From assembly GCF_002813135.1 (NCBI RefSeq), contig NZ_PHTY01000001.1, positions 553,501 through 617,500 on the forward strand: a stretch of DNA of 64,000 nt, in the 5' to 3' direction. A program made the translations under genes and the position numbers. Positions within the stretch are counted from its first letter, which is position 1. Each line of letters starts with the position of its first letter. This stretch comes from Ulvibacter sp. MAR_2010_11. Its GTDB lineage: Bacteria > Bacteroidota > Bacteroidia > Flavobacteriales > Flavobacteriaceae. Under the pieces are notes generated by a model, which ran no database searches, was not told where the DNA came from, and was given only the letters and a program-made list of their open reading frames with translations. Shown here piece after piece: positions 46,229-54,901 of the stretch.

Positions 46229-46711
46229 ATGTACGCCAACGAAATCGAAATGTACCCAGACATTATCAACTGGTTAGAGAAACGTTTAAATGAACAATTT
46301 GGAAAGAAATCAAAGAAAATAATTGTTTTAGATACTCACGATAGTGATTTGTTAAATTTCATAATTAATCTTAAGTATCAAAAATATTTTCCTGAATTTA
46401 CAACCTTCAAAATTAGGCAAGATATCACTGGGTTTATAGAATATGAAGATAAAGTGGAACTTGTATTTGTTGAGTGCAAAAACGGATACTTAACTTTAAT
46501 AAATCTTTCTCAATTAATTGGATATTCCTGTATTGCTTTGCCAATTTTGTCAATTCTCATTGCACCACAAGGAATGGGTACAACTTTGGTAAAATTACTT
46601 ACATCATTCAATAGAAAAGATATTTTGGAATTTAGACCAAATAGAAAAATCCAAGTATTAAAATGGGATTTTAATAAAAAGGATATTGACCGAATGAATA
46701 GTGTTATATAA
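46229..46711 (+). CDS. Small PD-(D/E)XK nuclease-like protein
   Basis: 160 residues. The nuclease core is readable: D65 in FKIRQDITGFI, then E82-x-K84 in ELVFVECKNG, followed by a helix with Q95 (LINLSQLIGY), the usual order in PD-(D/E)XK restriction enzymes. It has no evident DNA-recognition domain of its own, whereas the preceding gene looks like a DNA-binding protein without catalytic residues. Last gene of the five-gene cluster. Restriction-enzyme subunit is the most likely role, by inference. Confidence 0.7.
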   Translation: MYANEIEMYPDIINWLEKRLNEQFGKKSKKIIVLDTHDSDLLNFIINLKYQKYFPEFTTFKIRQDITGFIEYEDKVELVFVECKNGYLTLINLSQLIGYSCIALPILSILIAPQGMGTTLVKLLTSFNRKDILEFRPNRKIQVLKWDFNKKDIDRMNSVI

Positions 46712-46836
46712 TCAATAAGTATTTTTTGAAATTACATACAAACTAGTCGAGATAGAATAATTCAAAATATAACTATAGATTTATTCTCTTATTAATCCAA
46801 TTAAGAGAACTCTTAATACTAGCTCAATCCACTACT

Positions 46837-47118
46837 TCAATCAAAACTCACCCTGTCTCTTATGGTCCCATCTTCTCTGTGGATGATCACATCCGCCTTC
46901 TTTTTTCGTGCAATGCGCTTGGCATTATCAATGGCTGTGCTTTGTTTGCGGTGTTTGGTGGTGATGCGTTTATTGCCTTCACGGCGTACCGCCCAATCAC
47001 CCTCATAAGGCACCACATGTTGATGCCAGGTTCTGGGCGTTGCATTTTTCCGCGAACTCTCAAAGAGCACTTTAATTATTTCCAGCAGCGCTTTTAACCA
47101 TGATTTTCCTTGAGACAT
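46837..47118 (-). CDS. DUF2188 domain protein
   Basis: 93 residues; the second half is a DUF2188 domain (HQHVVPYEGDWAVRREGNKR, STAIDNAKRIARKKKADVIIHREDGTIRDRVSFD in parts), a small basic beta-alpha domain of unknown function common in bacteria. The N-terminal 30 residues are an unmatched basic helix. It marks the end of the AT-rich island on the opposite strand. Confidence 0.85.
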   Translation of the reverse strand: MSQGKSWLKALLEIIKVLFESSRKNATPRTWHQHVVPYEGDWAVRREGNKRITTKHRKQSTAIDNAKRIARKKKADVIIHREDGTIRDRVSFD

Positions 47119-47640
47119 TTTTTATGGGTTGGTTTTGTGAAGATAGTTATTTTAGTGAGATGTGAGTAGTGAGTAGTGAGTAGTGAGTAGTGAGTAATGA
47201 GTAATGAGTAATGAGTAAAGCTAAATTATTTCCTATTATATTAACTAATTCACTAATTAACTAATTAACTAATTAACTAATTAACTAATTAACCAATCCC
47301 TATTCCAAAGAAATTCCCTTTTGGCAGAATAGGTGCCGCAAAGCTCCGACCTGCCTGCATACCTTCGGCATGTAAACCGGCAGGCAGGGATTCAGTCCGC
47401 CAGAGACGGACGCGGAGTTTTAGAAAGTAATTATTTGAAGGTTTCCTTTTGCGCAGAATAGGCGGCCAAAAGCTTCGAAATCCAGGAATTCGCCCAATGC
47501 GAATGACGCGAAGTTTTGGGCGCGGTTCTTGGCTCCGCCAAGAAATTCCTCGCAAAAGGAAAAAGGTCGTTTTCTTTGTAACTTTCTTTTTGACCAGAAA
47601 AAGAAAGTTAAGTTTACAAAAGCTGAAATAAAATCTTAAC
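47119..47640. repeat. Repeat and hairpin-rich intergenic region
   Basis: No gene. 47157-47215 is a GTGAGTA/ATGAGTA heptamer tract, 47238-47290 an AATTAACT octamer tract. 47345-47425 contains a perfect 9-bp stem (CCTGCCTGC/GCAGGCAGG) and a GTCCG/CGGAC hairpin. 47540-47625 is A/T-purine-rich sequence that in translation gives only spurious FFVTFF-type peptides. An open frame over 47289-47555 is judged non-coding. Confidence 0.7.
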
Positions 47641-47645
47641 GAAAG

Positions 47646-48310
47646 AGACTGGATTCATCCCGACTCTAAAAAGTCGGGATGATCCACAATGGTGGGGTTT
47701 AAAAGCAAATCCGATACAGGGTAACGATTTTTTATTTCAAAAAAATCTATAAGTATACTTCCCATTTTTCAAAATAAAAAATCGGGTTTCTGAAGAAACC
47801 GTATTTGCTTTTTTTGGGGACTGGATTCATCCCGACCCAACAAGTCGGGATGGGCCAGAGGGATGGCAGCCCAAATAAAACCAAAGCGCGAAGCGCTTTT
47901 ATGGTTTTTTATGCCTTAAAAAAGCTGAAATGAAATAATTATTGATGACACTGGATTAACTCCTTCGCTTACTCAGTCGTTGGACCAGAATATGGGAAAC
48001 AGCCCAAACAAAACCTAGGTCGTTCATCATTCAAGAAGATCAAAATACGTAAACGAGATGACTGGATTCATCCCGACCCAACAAGTCGGGATGGGCCAGA
48101 GGGATGGCAGCCCAAACAAAACCAAAGCGCTTCGCGCTTAAAGGCTTTTTTGTGCGTCCTCAAAAGCTGAAATTAAATAATTATTGATGACACTGGATTA
48201 ACTCCTTCGCTTACTCAGTCGTTGGACCAGAATATGGGAAACAGCCCAAACAAAACCAAAGCGCGAAGCGCTTTTATGGTTTTTTATGCCTTAAAAAAGC
48301 TGAAATGAAT
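47646..48310 (+). repeat. Array of five 38-nt hairpin modules with conserved tails
   Basis: Five hairpins, each exactly 38 nt from CTGGATT to the closing arm, lie at 47649, 47821, 47951, 48062 and 48193. Modules 2 and 4 share one stem (CATCCCGAC/GTCGGGATG), modules 3 and 5 another, and module 1 a variant of the first. Modules 2-5 are followed by a tail ending CAGCCCAAAnAAAACC and then mostly by a second GC-rich hairpin (AAAGCGCGAAGCGCTTT in 2 and 5, a variant in 4) leading into T-rich sequence. About 240 bases are duplicated nearly exactly (47819-48017 versus 48060-48260). Confidence 0.8.
47704..47809. repeat. 106-bp nested inverted repeat between hairpin modules 1 and 2
   Basis: Arms AGCAAATCCG/CGTATTTGCT (47704-47713, 47800-47809, one mismatch) enclose a perfect 13-bp pair (47725-47737 / 47772-47784) and a small GGTTTC-TGAA-GAAACC hairpin. 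It may be a mobile-element remnant or part of a structured RNA. Confidence 0.6.
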
Positions 48311-48327
48311 TTCGCTTTTTTAAGGCA

Positions 48328-48358
48328 CAAAAAAACCAGTTACTCCCGTAACTGGTTT
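48328..48358 (-). terminator. Intrinsic terminator of the tRNA-Met gene
   Basis: Perfect 11-bp stem (48333-48343 / 48348-48358) with a TCCC loop, followed on the minus strand by a run of T residues. Located 7 bases past the tRNA 3' end. Confidence 0.9.
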
Positions 48359-48364
48359 TCTTTG

Positions 48365-48437
<73 letters not shown>

Positions 48438-48495
48438 ATGTGTCTTTGCAAGAGAATTAAACTTTTCTCTTTGTTTGTTATTTTAAGTACTAAAC

Positions 48496-48550
48496 CGGTA
48501 GGTACCCTGTCCCGTACTTGTTACGGGATACTGCTCTATCCCGCGATGTG
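48496..48550 (-). pseudogene. Partial copy of the tRNA-Met 5' end
   Basis: Bases 48529-48550 repeat exactly the 22 bases at 48421-48442, that is, the first 17 nt of the tRNA plus 5 nt of upstream flank, 108 bases away. The sequence then departs into a TCCCGTA-ACAAG-TACGGGA hairpin instead of the D arm. Either a second tRNA copy disrupted by a hairpin element or an attachment-type duplication. Confidence 0.6.
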
Positions 48551-48659
48551 GACGGCAAAGATACAAAGGATTTTGTGGATTCCAAGAAGTTACTTCATAA
48601 AATTTAACATACTATCATAAAGTTTTCTGCAGCAGGTGCTTATTTGCTATTTTTAAGCA

Positions 48660-50213
48660 ATGAGAAACAAAACTTCCCTGCTTTTAAAAATTCTTGCTAT
48701 ACTCTTTCTGGTATGGGTCGCTATTTCTATTTCCCTAAATTTCCTGCTAAAATCCAAATTGCAAGACGCACTCGAAAAAGCCTCTACCGCAGAACGCTCC
48801 GTTTCGTACGAACACATAAATGTGCACTGGTGGAACGGCTCTGTTAGCTTGGACAACATACAACTCAGCTTTAAAGAAAAAGATTCGGTTGCGACACATA
48901 CCCGTATTAACGTCCCCAAAACAAGCATCGACCACCTCAGCTATTGGGACTATCTCTTCAATGATGCCATCAATTTTAACCAAATCATATTCGACAACCC
49001 CAATATTGTACATTACAAAAACGCCCGCACCATAGATTCCGTTCCGCCTTCCGTCGAAATCCTACAACGGACTTTCGGCATCGAATCGTTTCAAATTAAC
49101 AATGGCCGACTCACAATCCTGGAGCGTAAAAAGGATTCGCTAGTGATGGTTGCCGAAAATATTTCAGTATCGATTAAAAATGTGGCTATAACCGGCGAAA
49201 CATTAGCCAATAACGTGCCGTTTAACTTTTCAGAATACACCATAAAAAGTGATTCAATCTTTGTAAAAATTGGTCTGTACGAAAATCTTTCAGCAAAAAA
49301 TATTTCCATCAACAACCGTGTCGCAGGATGTACAAATATCCTTATGGAAACGAAAATGAGCCGCAGCCAACTCACCCAATCCATTGGGAAAGAAAGAGAT
49401 CATTTTTACCTTACCGTAGATTCTCTTAGCTTGCTGCAACCCGATTTCGGATTGTCATCGCCTCAATTTTATTTGAAGAGTGCATTGCTGCGTCTTAGCA
49501 ATCCGCATCTGGACATCTATCGTAACAAATTGGTGGCCGACGACCTAAAAATAAAGCCCATGTACAGCGAAATGCTGCGCAACCTACCCTTTCCCCTCAC
49601 ACTAGATTCGGTTGCCATTGGTAAGGCCGGAATTCACTATACCGAAAAGGTAAAAGAAGATACCCAGGGAGGTACGATTCAGTTTTCTGAAATCGACGCC
49701 GGACTGTCAAACGTGAGCAACACCTATTCGGCACCCACCAAAACCAATATCGATATCAAGGCCCTTTTTATGAAAAATACGCCTTTTCATGTAGCTTGGA
49801 ATTTCGATGTGAATGATCCTGCCGATACCTTTATCTTTAAGGCCACCATTGGTAAATTAGCGGCCGAAAAACTCAACACCTTCACCGAACCCAACCTAAG
49901 AGTGCTTCTGGAAGGGGAAGCCGACAAAACCTTCTTTACCGTTTCGGGTGATAAAAATATGTCTCACGTGGATTTAAAAATCAAGTACGACGAATTTAAA
50001 GTCTCTGTGGTGAATGAGGACGGCAGACGGAAAAAATGGCTCACCTCCATGCTTGCAAATATTATTATTAAAAAGAACAGTGATAACGACGGGGATCCGT
50101 TTAGACACGGAAATGGTGAAATCGTCCGGACCAAAAACAAATCTTTCTTTAATTACATCTGGCTAAATGCCGAAAAAGGCCTGAAAAGTGCCGTTACCGG
50201 AGGAGATCGCTAA
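48660..50213 (+). CDS. AsmA-like / DUF748-like membrane-anchored protein
   Basis: 517 residues. One N-terminal membrane helix (8-29) followed by a long beta-rich periplasmic chain with patterns of AsmA/DUF748-type proteins (VSYEHINVHWWNGSVSLDNI, FNQIIFDNPNIVHYKN, LTLDSVAIGKAGIHYTEK, FKATIGKLAAEKLN), which form bridge-like lipid-handling structures in larger members. The C-terminus is more basic. Length is short for the family. Assignment is moderate; it is monocistronic. Confidence 0.65.
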   Translation: MRNKTSLLLKILAILFLVWVAISISLNFLLKSKLQDALEKASTAERSVSYEHINVHWWNGSVSLDNIQLSFKEKDSVATHTRINVPKTSIDHLSYWDYLFNDAINFNQIIFDNPNIVHYKNARTIDSVPPSVEILQRTFGIESFQINNGRLTILERKKDSLVMVAENISVSIKNVAITGETLANNVPFNFSEYTIKSDSIFVKIGLYENLSAKNISINNRVAGCTNILMETKMSRSQLTQSIGKERDHFYLTVDSLSLLQPDFGLSSPQFYLKSALLRLSNPHLDIYRNKLVADDLKIKPMYSEMLRNLPFPLTLDSVAIGKAGIHYTEKVKEDTQGGTIQFSEIDAGLSNVSNTYSAPTKTNIDIKALFMKNTPFHVAWNFDVNDPADTFIFKATIGKLAAEKLNTFTEPNLRVLLEGEADKTFFTVSGDKNMSHVDLKIKYDEFKVSVVNEDGRRKKWLTSMLANIIIKKNSDNDGDPFRHGNGEIVRTKNKSFFNYIWLNAEKGLKSAVTGGDR

Positions 50214-50396
50214 CTATTGCTCTATATTTTTTACCGAAAGCGACACCAATTCTCCGCCTTCAAATCGAGGTGAAACTTCTATGGGATTACAGCATACCTC
50301 ACAGTCCTCAATATAGGTTTGCTGAGTCACTGAAGTATCCAGTAACATCGAAATCTCTTCCCAGCAATACGGACATTGAAAAAAATGCTCTTCCAT
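50214..50396 (-). CDS. CPXCG-motif cysteine-rich protein
   Basis: 60 residues with two Cys pairs, CPYCWEE near the N-terminus and DCEVCCNPIEV in the middle, the rubredoxin-like zinc-ribbon pattern of the CPXCG family. Here the first motif reads CPYC-W rather than CPxCG. Its start overlaps the TolC stop (TAATG), so it is the last gene of the efflux operon; no functional link is known. Confidence 0.85.
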   Translation of the reverse strand: MEEHFFQCPYCWEEISMLLDTSVTQQTYIEDCEVCCNPIEVSPRFEGGELVSLSVKNIEQ

Positions 50397-51718
50397 TACA
50401 ATTCGGTGTTCAAAAGTTGCCCCGTTAATTGCAGTAATTCCAATTCAGCCAATTTGGCTTCGTATTTGGCCAAATTTTTATTGGTTCGGGCATTCAATAA
50501 ATTTATCTGTGCCTGCCGAAGTTCCAACGAAGTAATCTGTCCCAGCTTATATCGTTCGTTAGAGCGTTCAAAATTATTGGTCGCCGTAAGCACATTTTTT
50601 TCCTGAAGTCTATAAATCGCCAATCTATTTTCATAATCTCCCCGGGCATTGGCAATGTCTCTTTTTACTTCTGAAATAATCTGCATTTTAAACAACTCCT
50701 CGTTCGAAGTTCGTATCCGCGCGTTTTTAACAGCGGTAATACCACTGCCTCCATCAAACAGACTCCACCGAAGCGTAACCCCCGCCGAAAATCCGGTGGT
50801 GGTGCTGGAGCTCGAAAAGTTTGTAGCCGGAAAATTCCCCTCATTCCAACCGTAAGCACCTGCTAACCCAACCGAGGGAAGATAGATAGATTTGCTCGCC
50901 TTGTAATCGTATTCGCTAATTTTAATATTCCTGTTGGCCTGCAACAGCCTTACATTATTGGTGTCTGCTGCCCGAATAAAGGCTTCCAACTGCAACGGAT
51001 TGGAAAACGCAACGGTGGTATCGACACTAAATTGCCGCTCCAAATTCTCTTCATTGGTTACCACATTTAAATCCCGCTTGGCATTTTCCAATTGCTGCTT
51101 CGCATTCATTAAATTGATACTGTCTGTCACAATATCCACTTCGGCATTAAGCACTTCCAGTTTGTTTACTTGTCCGTATTCGAAGGCGTATTGGGCTCTG
51201 GTCAATCTATTTTTTGTATTCTGAAAGGTTTCGTCCAACACAGTGACATTTTCAGAAAGCCGGGCTACTTCAAAATATACCGTAAACAGCTGAAGCATTG
51301 TCAACTCTATGGTCTCCCGGGCTTGTAATTCACCCAAATTGTATTCTTCCTTCAAACGTTTGTAATCGTAATAACGCCCCATGCCGTCAAATAAGGTATA
51401 GGCCAGATTTACCGAAGCATTGTACCGGGTTGTTTCGGCATCCTGCACCGTACTTTCACTTCCGTCCTGAAAAGTAACCGTTTGATCTTCTATATTATAA
51501 TTGGCACCCGCATTCCCTGTAAGAGAAGGTAAAAACCCCGAATTGAGCACACTTTTATTATTTTCGGAAATAGCCACATTATTCCTGGCGATTACAATCC
51601 CGAAATTGCGCTCCAGCGTTTCGGCAACAGCATCTTTTTTGGTAAGTAAGGGCGACTGTTGAGCCATAAGCCCACTCACACAACACAATAGAAAAAGGGC
51701 TATATTAATGTTCTTCAT
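50396..51718 (-). CDS. TolC-family outer-membrane efflux channel
   Basis: 440 residues: signal peptide (1-19, GLMAQ) and two outer-membrane efflux protein repeats made of long helices plus short beta segments (NASVNLAYTLFDGMGRYYDYKRL; TLRWSLFDGGSGITAVKNAR). It forms the trimeric exit duct for the RND pump encoded upstream, whose 3' end it overlaps by 14 bases. Confidence 0.94.
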   Translation of the reverse strand: MKNINIALFLLCCVSGLMAQQSPLLTKKDAVAETLERNFGIVIARNNVAISENNKSVLNSGFLPSLTGNAGANYNIEDQTVTFQDGSESTVQDAETTRYNASVNLAYTLFDGMGRYYDYKRLKEEYNLGELQARETIELTMLQLFTVYFEVARLSENVTVLDETFQNTKNRLTRAQYAFEYGQVNKLEVLNAEVDIVTDSINLMNAKQQLENAKRDLNVVTNEENLERQFSVDTTVAFSNPLQLEAFIRAADTNNVRLLQANRNIKISEYDYKASKSIYLPSVGLAGAYGWNEGNFPATNFSSSSTTTGFSAGVTLRWSLFDGGSGITAVKNARIRTSNEELFKMQIISEVKRDIANARGDYENRLAIYRLQEKNVLTATNNFERSNERYKLGQITSLELRQAQINLLNARTNKNLAKYEAKLAELELLQLTGQLLNTEL

Positions 51719-54700
51719 TTTGTTCTTTTATCGCGCGTTCTACTTCTTCTTTCGTCACTTTTTTCCCTGTAATTAGCCACTTCGACGTGGTTTTAAATCG
51801 ATTGCTAAAGGATAAAAACAACGGCAACAGCAACAGCGTTAATATGGTGGCAAATCCTATTCCGTAGGCTATCGAAATCGCCATAGGCTTTAGAAACTGT
51901 GCCTGCCTGCTCTTCTCCAAAAGCAATGGTGCCAATCCGGCTATGGTAGTTAGGGAAGTTAAAAAGATAGCTCTGAATCTGGAACGCCCGGCTTCGTAAA
52001 TAGCGTCGTCGAATTTCATCCCGTTGCGTAAATTTATATTGAACTTTCCAATGAGTACCAGCCCATCGTTGACCATAATTCCAATTAAAGCTATAATCCC
52101 CAACATCGATAAAATATTAATAGGGAAATTGTGAAACCAGTGTCCCCAGGCTACCGCCGGTAAACTGAACGGAATAAGCAACAGCAACAATAGCGGCTGA
52201 CTATAACTTCTGAAGGTAAACGCAATGGTAATATAGATGAGCAATAAGGCAGTAAGACCTACCGGTTTTAGGGAGCCCATTAGTTTTCCTGCCTCTCTGT
52301 TCTGCCCTTCATACGACGGACTCACAGTTGGGTATTTTGAAAGTATCTCGGGCATGACATTTACCTTCAAATCTTCCAGAATTTCTGTGGCAGTAGTTTC
52401 CTCAACATCTTTTAGGTCGGCCGAAATTTGAATCTCCCGTCTTCCATCCAAATGATTTATTGCCACATCTCCTCTTTCGATGGTATAATTGGCAATTTCA
52501 CTTAAGGGAACCCGGTTGCCGGTTGGGGTTGTTATGCGCATTGCATCCAGGTCGGTTATGGAAGAGCGGTTCTCACGATCGTATCGCACCCACACACGAA
52601 TTTCATCCTGTCCTCGTTGAAAACGTTGCGCCTGACTCCCAAAAAAGCCCGCCCGTACCTGCGACATAATTTCGCGAAGGTTAAGCCCCAGTAAATATGC
52701 ATTTTCCTTCAGTTCCAGTCTAATTTCCTTGATACCTGCCGGGTCGTTATCGGTTACATCTTTAAGCAAGGCGTTGCTTTCCATGGCCTCCTTCAGTTCC
52801 TTTTTAGCCGCTTTCAACTCGGTGATGTTATTTCCAAGCAAGGATACCGAAACCGGACTTCCGCCAAAATTTCCACCGCCACCAAAAACGAGACTTTCCA
52901 CACCAAAAACGGGACCTACCAACTCGCGAAGTCTGCCGGTAACCAATTCAGAACTCACCTCATCGGGGCGTTCTTCTCCCGGTAGCAGGTTGATGGAAAG
53001 TGAAGCCGCCGAAGCACCCGGACCCACATTCTTGATAATGTTTTTAAACAACTCCTTGTCCGTGCCTTCCAAATACTCTTTGGTCATCTCTTCATTCACC
53101 AACCGAGCCTTTTCTTCAATAAAAGAAATAATACTGTCTGTTACCTTCTCATTGGTTCCGTTAGGCATATTCAACGTAACCTGTACCCTGTCGCTCGCAA
53201 TCTGAGGGAAAAAGGTGGTACGTATAATTCCGCCTTCAATACTTCCCAACGTAAGGATCAAGAAAACCATGAAAAATGAAAATGTAAGAAATTTGTTTTC
53301 CAGAGAAAAACGCAACATAGGGCTGTAGATACGGTCTCGCAACCATCGCATAATCTTATCCCCAAAGGTATTGATATAACGCAATTTTGAAAAAACCTTG
53401 GCAATGCCCTTTTTGGGGGAGTTATCTACCGGCTGCAAGGCCTTTGAGTGCGCCAAATGCGCAGGTAGAATAATTAGTGCCTCGATCAAGGAAATCCCTA
53501 AGGTAAGTATTACAATTACCGAAACTTCCCCAAAAATATCACCAATCCGACCATCGAGAAATAAAAAGATCCCAAATGCCAGAATAGTGGTTATGATTGC
53601 CGAAACGATGGGAGGAATTACTTCCATGGTTCCATCGATGGCAGCCTGAATAGGTGGTTTCCCCCTTTCGTAATGCTGATAAATATTTTCCGCAATTACA
53701 ATTCCGTCGTCTACAAGAATTCCAATTACGATGATCATTCCAAATAACGAAAGCACATTGATGGTCACGTCAAAAAATCCTGCCAGCATAAACATTCCCA
53801 GAAAGGCTACCGGTAGTCCAAATGCCACCCAAAAGGCGAGGCGCGTATTCAGGAAAAGTGATAAAAAAGCCAACACCAATATCATTCCAATAATGGCATT
53901 CTCAGACAATAATTGGGTGCGCTGTACCAGTGTTATGGAGCGGTCGTCTATAACATTTAGCTGCACATTGTTGTACTTATCGTTAAAATCGGCTATGTAT
54001 TCTTTTACCTTGTCTGCTGAAGAAATTAAGTCTTCGGTATTGGTACTGGTAATCGATATCTCTACTGAAAGGTCGCCATTGTAATAGGTCGCATTGGGTG
54101 TTTCAGAAAAACGATCGCGAATTACAGCAACATCTTTTAGACGTACCGTTCTACCTGAAGCATCTGCTCGTACTACAATATTAGAAAGCTCATCCCCGTA
54201 ATAGGAGCGATTATTGGCTCTAATAAGGTATTCTTCGGCATCGGTTTTTATGGTTCCTCCCGTCACCAAAATATTGGCATTGCTAACGGCTTGAGATACT
54301 TCCTCGAAGCTCATTCCGTAGGCCAGGAGGCTGCTCTCGTTAACTGCAATTTCTATTTCTTCCTCGGGATATCCGCTTATATTCACCTGTGAAATACCGT
54401 CAATAGCTCGCAAATCGTTTTCTATCTGCCTCCCTATTTGCTTTAAAGTACTTAGTGAAATGTCCTTCCCACTCACACCAAAACTAATGGTCTCACGTAT
54501 CGCTTCTTGTTTGGCCACCACCAAAGGTTCCATGCCTACAGGAAAAGAAGGCACTCTATCCACCGCATTTTTTACCTCCAAGAGCATAAAATCGATATTC
54601 TTGCCCTTTTCAATTTCAATATTAATGGTTCCGCTATTCTCTCTCGATGTGGAAGTAACCCTATCTATCCCATCCAAACCCTTGAGGTTGTCTTCAATTT

Positions 54701-54899
54701 TTAGGACGATACCTTCTTCAACCTCTTGTGGTGATGCTCCCGGATAGGCAATGCTTACCGAAATATTTTTGGAATCCACCAAGGGAAAAAATGACGAATT
54801 TAACGACCATGCGCCGGCAAGTCCAAACAACAAGAATGCAATAACAATTACATTCACTGCCACGTGATACTTTATAAAATAAGCGATAACATTTCGCAT
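51705..54899 (-). CDS. RND-family efflux permease (AcrB/MexB-like)
   Basis: 1064 residues, the normal length. Twelve membrane helices in the two-fold repeated RND layout with large periplasmic loops after helices 1 and 7. The proton-relay Asp residues lie in GILVDDGIVIAENI, and the second half carries GIMVNDGLVLIGKFN. It exports small molecules with proton antiport; the substrate is not readable. Middle gene of the adaptor-permease-TolC operon, 2 bases after the adaptor stop. Confidence 0.95.
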   Translation of the reverse strand: MRNVIAYFIKYHVAVNVIVIAFLLFGLAGAWSLNSSFFPLVDSKNISVSIAYPGASPQEVEEGIVLKIEDNLKGLDGIDRVTSTSRENSGTINIEIEKGKNIDFMLLEVKNAVDRVPSFPVGMEPLVVAKQEAIRETISFGVSGKDISLSTLKQIGRQIENDLRAIDGISQVNISGYPEEEIEIAVNESSLLAYGMSFEEVSQAVSNANILVTGGTIKTDAEEYLIRANNRSYYGDELSNIVVRADASGRTVRLKDVAVIRDRFSETPNATYYNGDLSVEISITSTNTEDLISSADKVKEYIADFNDKYNNVQLNVIDDRSITLVQRTQLLSENAIIGMILVLAFLSLFLNTRLAFWVAFGLPVAFLGMFMLAGFFDVTINVLSLFGMIIVIGILVDDGIVIAENIYQHYERGKPPIQAAIDGTMEVIPPIVSAIITTILAFGIFLFLDGRIGDIFGEVSVIVILTLGISLIEALIILPAHLAHSKALQPVDNSPKKGIAKVFSKLRYINTFGDKIMRWLRDRIYSPMLRFSLENKFLTFSFFMVFLILTLGSIEGGIIRTTFFPQIASDRVQVTLNMPNGTNEKVTDSIISFIEEKARLVNEEMTKEYLEGTDKELFKNIIKNVGPGASAASLSINLLPGEERPDEVSSELVTGRLRELVGPVFGVESLVFGGGGNFGGSPVSVSLLGNNITELKAAKKELKEAMESNALLKDVTDNDPAGIKEIRLELKENAYLLGLNLREIMSQVRAGFFGSQAQRFQRGQDEIRVWVRYDRENRSSITDLDAMRITTPTGNRVPLSEIANYTIERGDVAINHLDGRREIQISADLKDVEETTATEILEDLKVNVMPEILSKYPTVSPSYEGQNREAGKLMGSLKPVGLTALLLIYITIAFTFRSYSQPLLLLLLIPFSLPAVAWGHWFHNFPINILSMLGIIALIGIMVNDGLVLIGKFNINLRNGMKFDDAIYEAGRSRFRAIFLTSLTTIAGLAPLLLEKSRQAQFLKPMAISIAYGIGFATILTLLLLPLFLSFSNRFKTTSKWLITGKKVTKEEVERAIKEQNEEH

Positions 54900-54901
54900 A
54901 G

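Noticed and set aside
47289-47555. 88-residue open frame on the minus strand
   Set aside because: It runs through hairpins and repeated non-coding segments, has an implausible composition and no recognisable start region.
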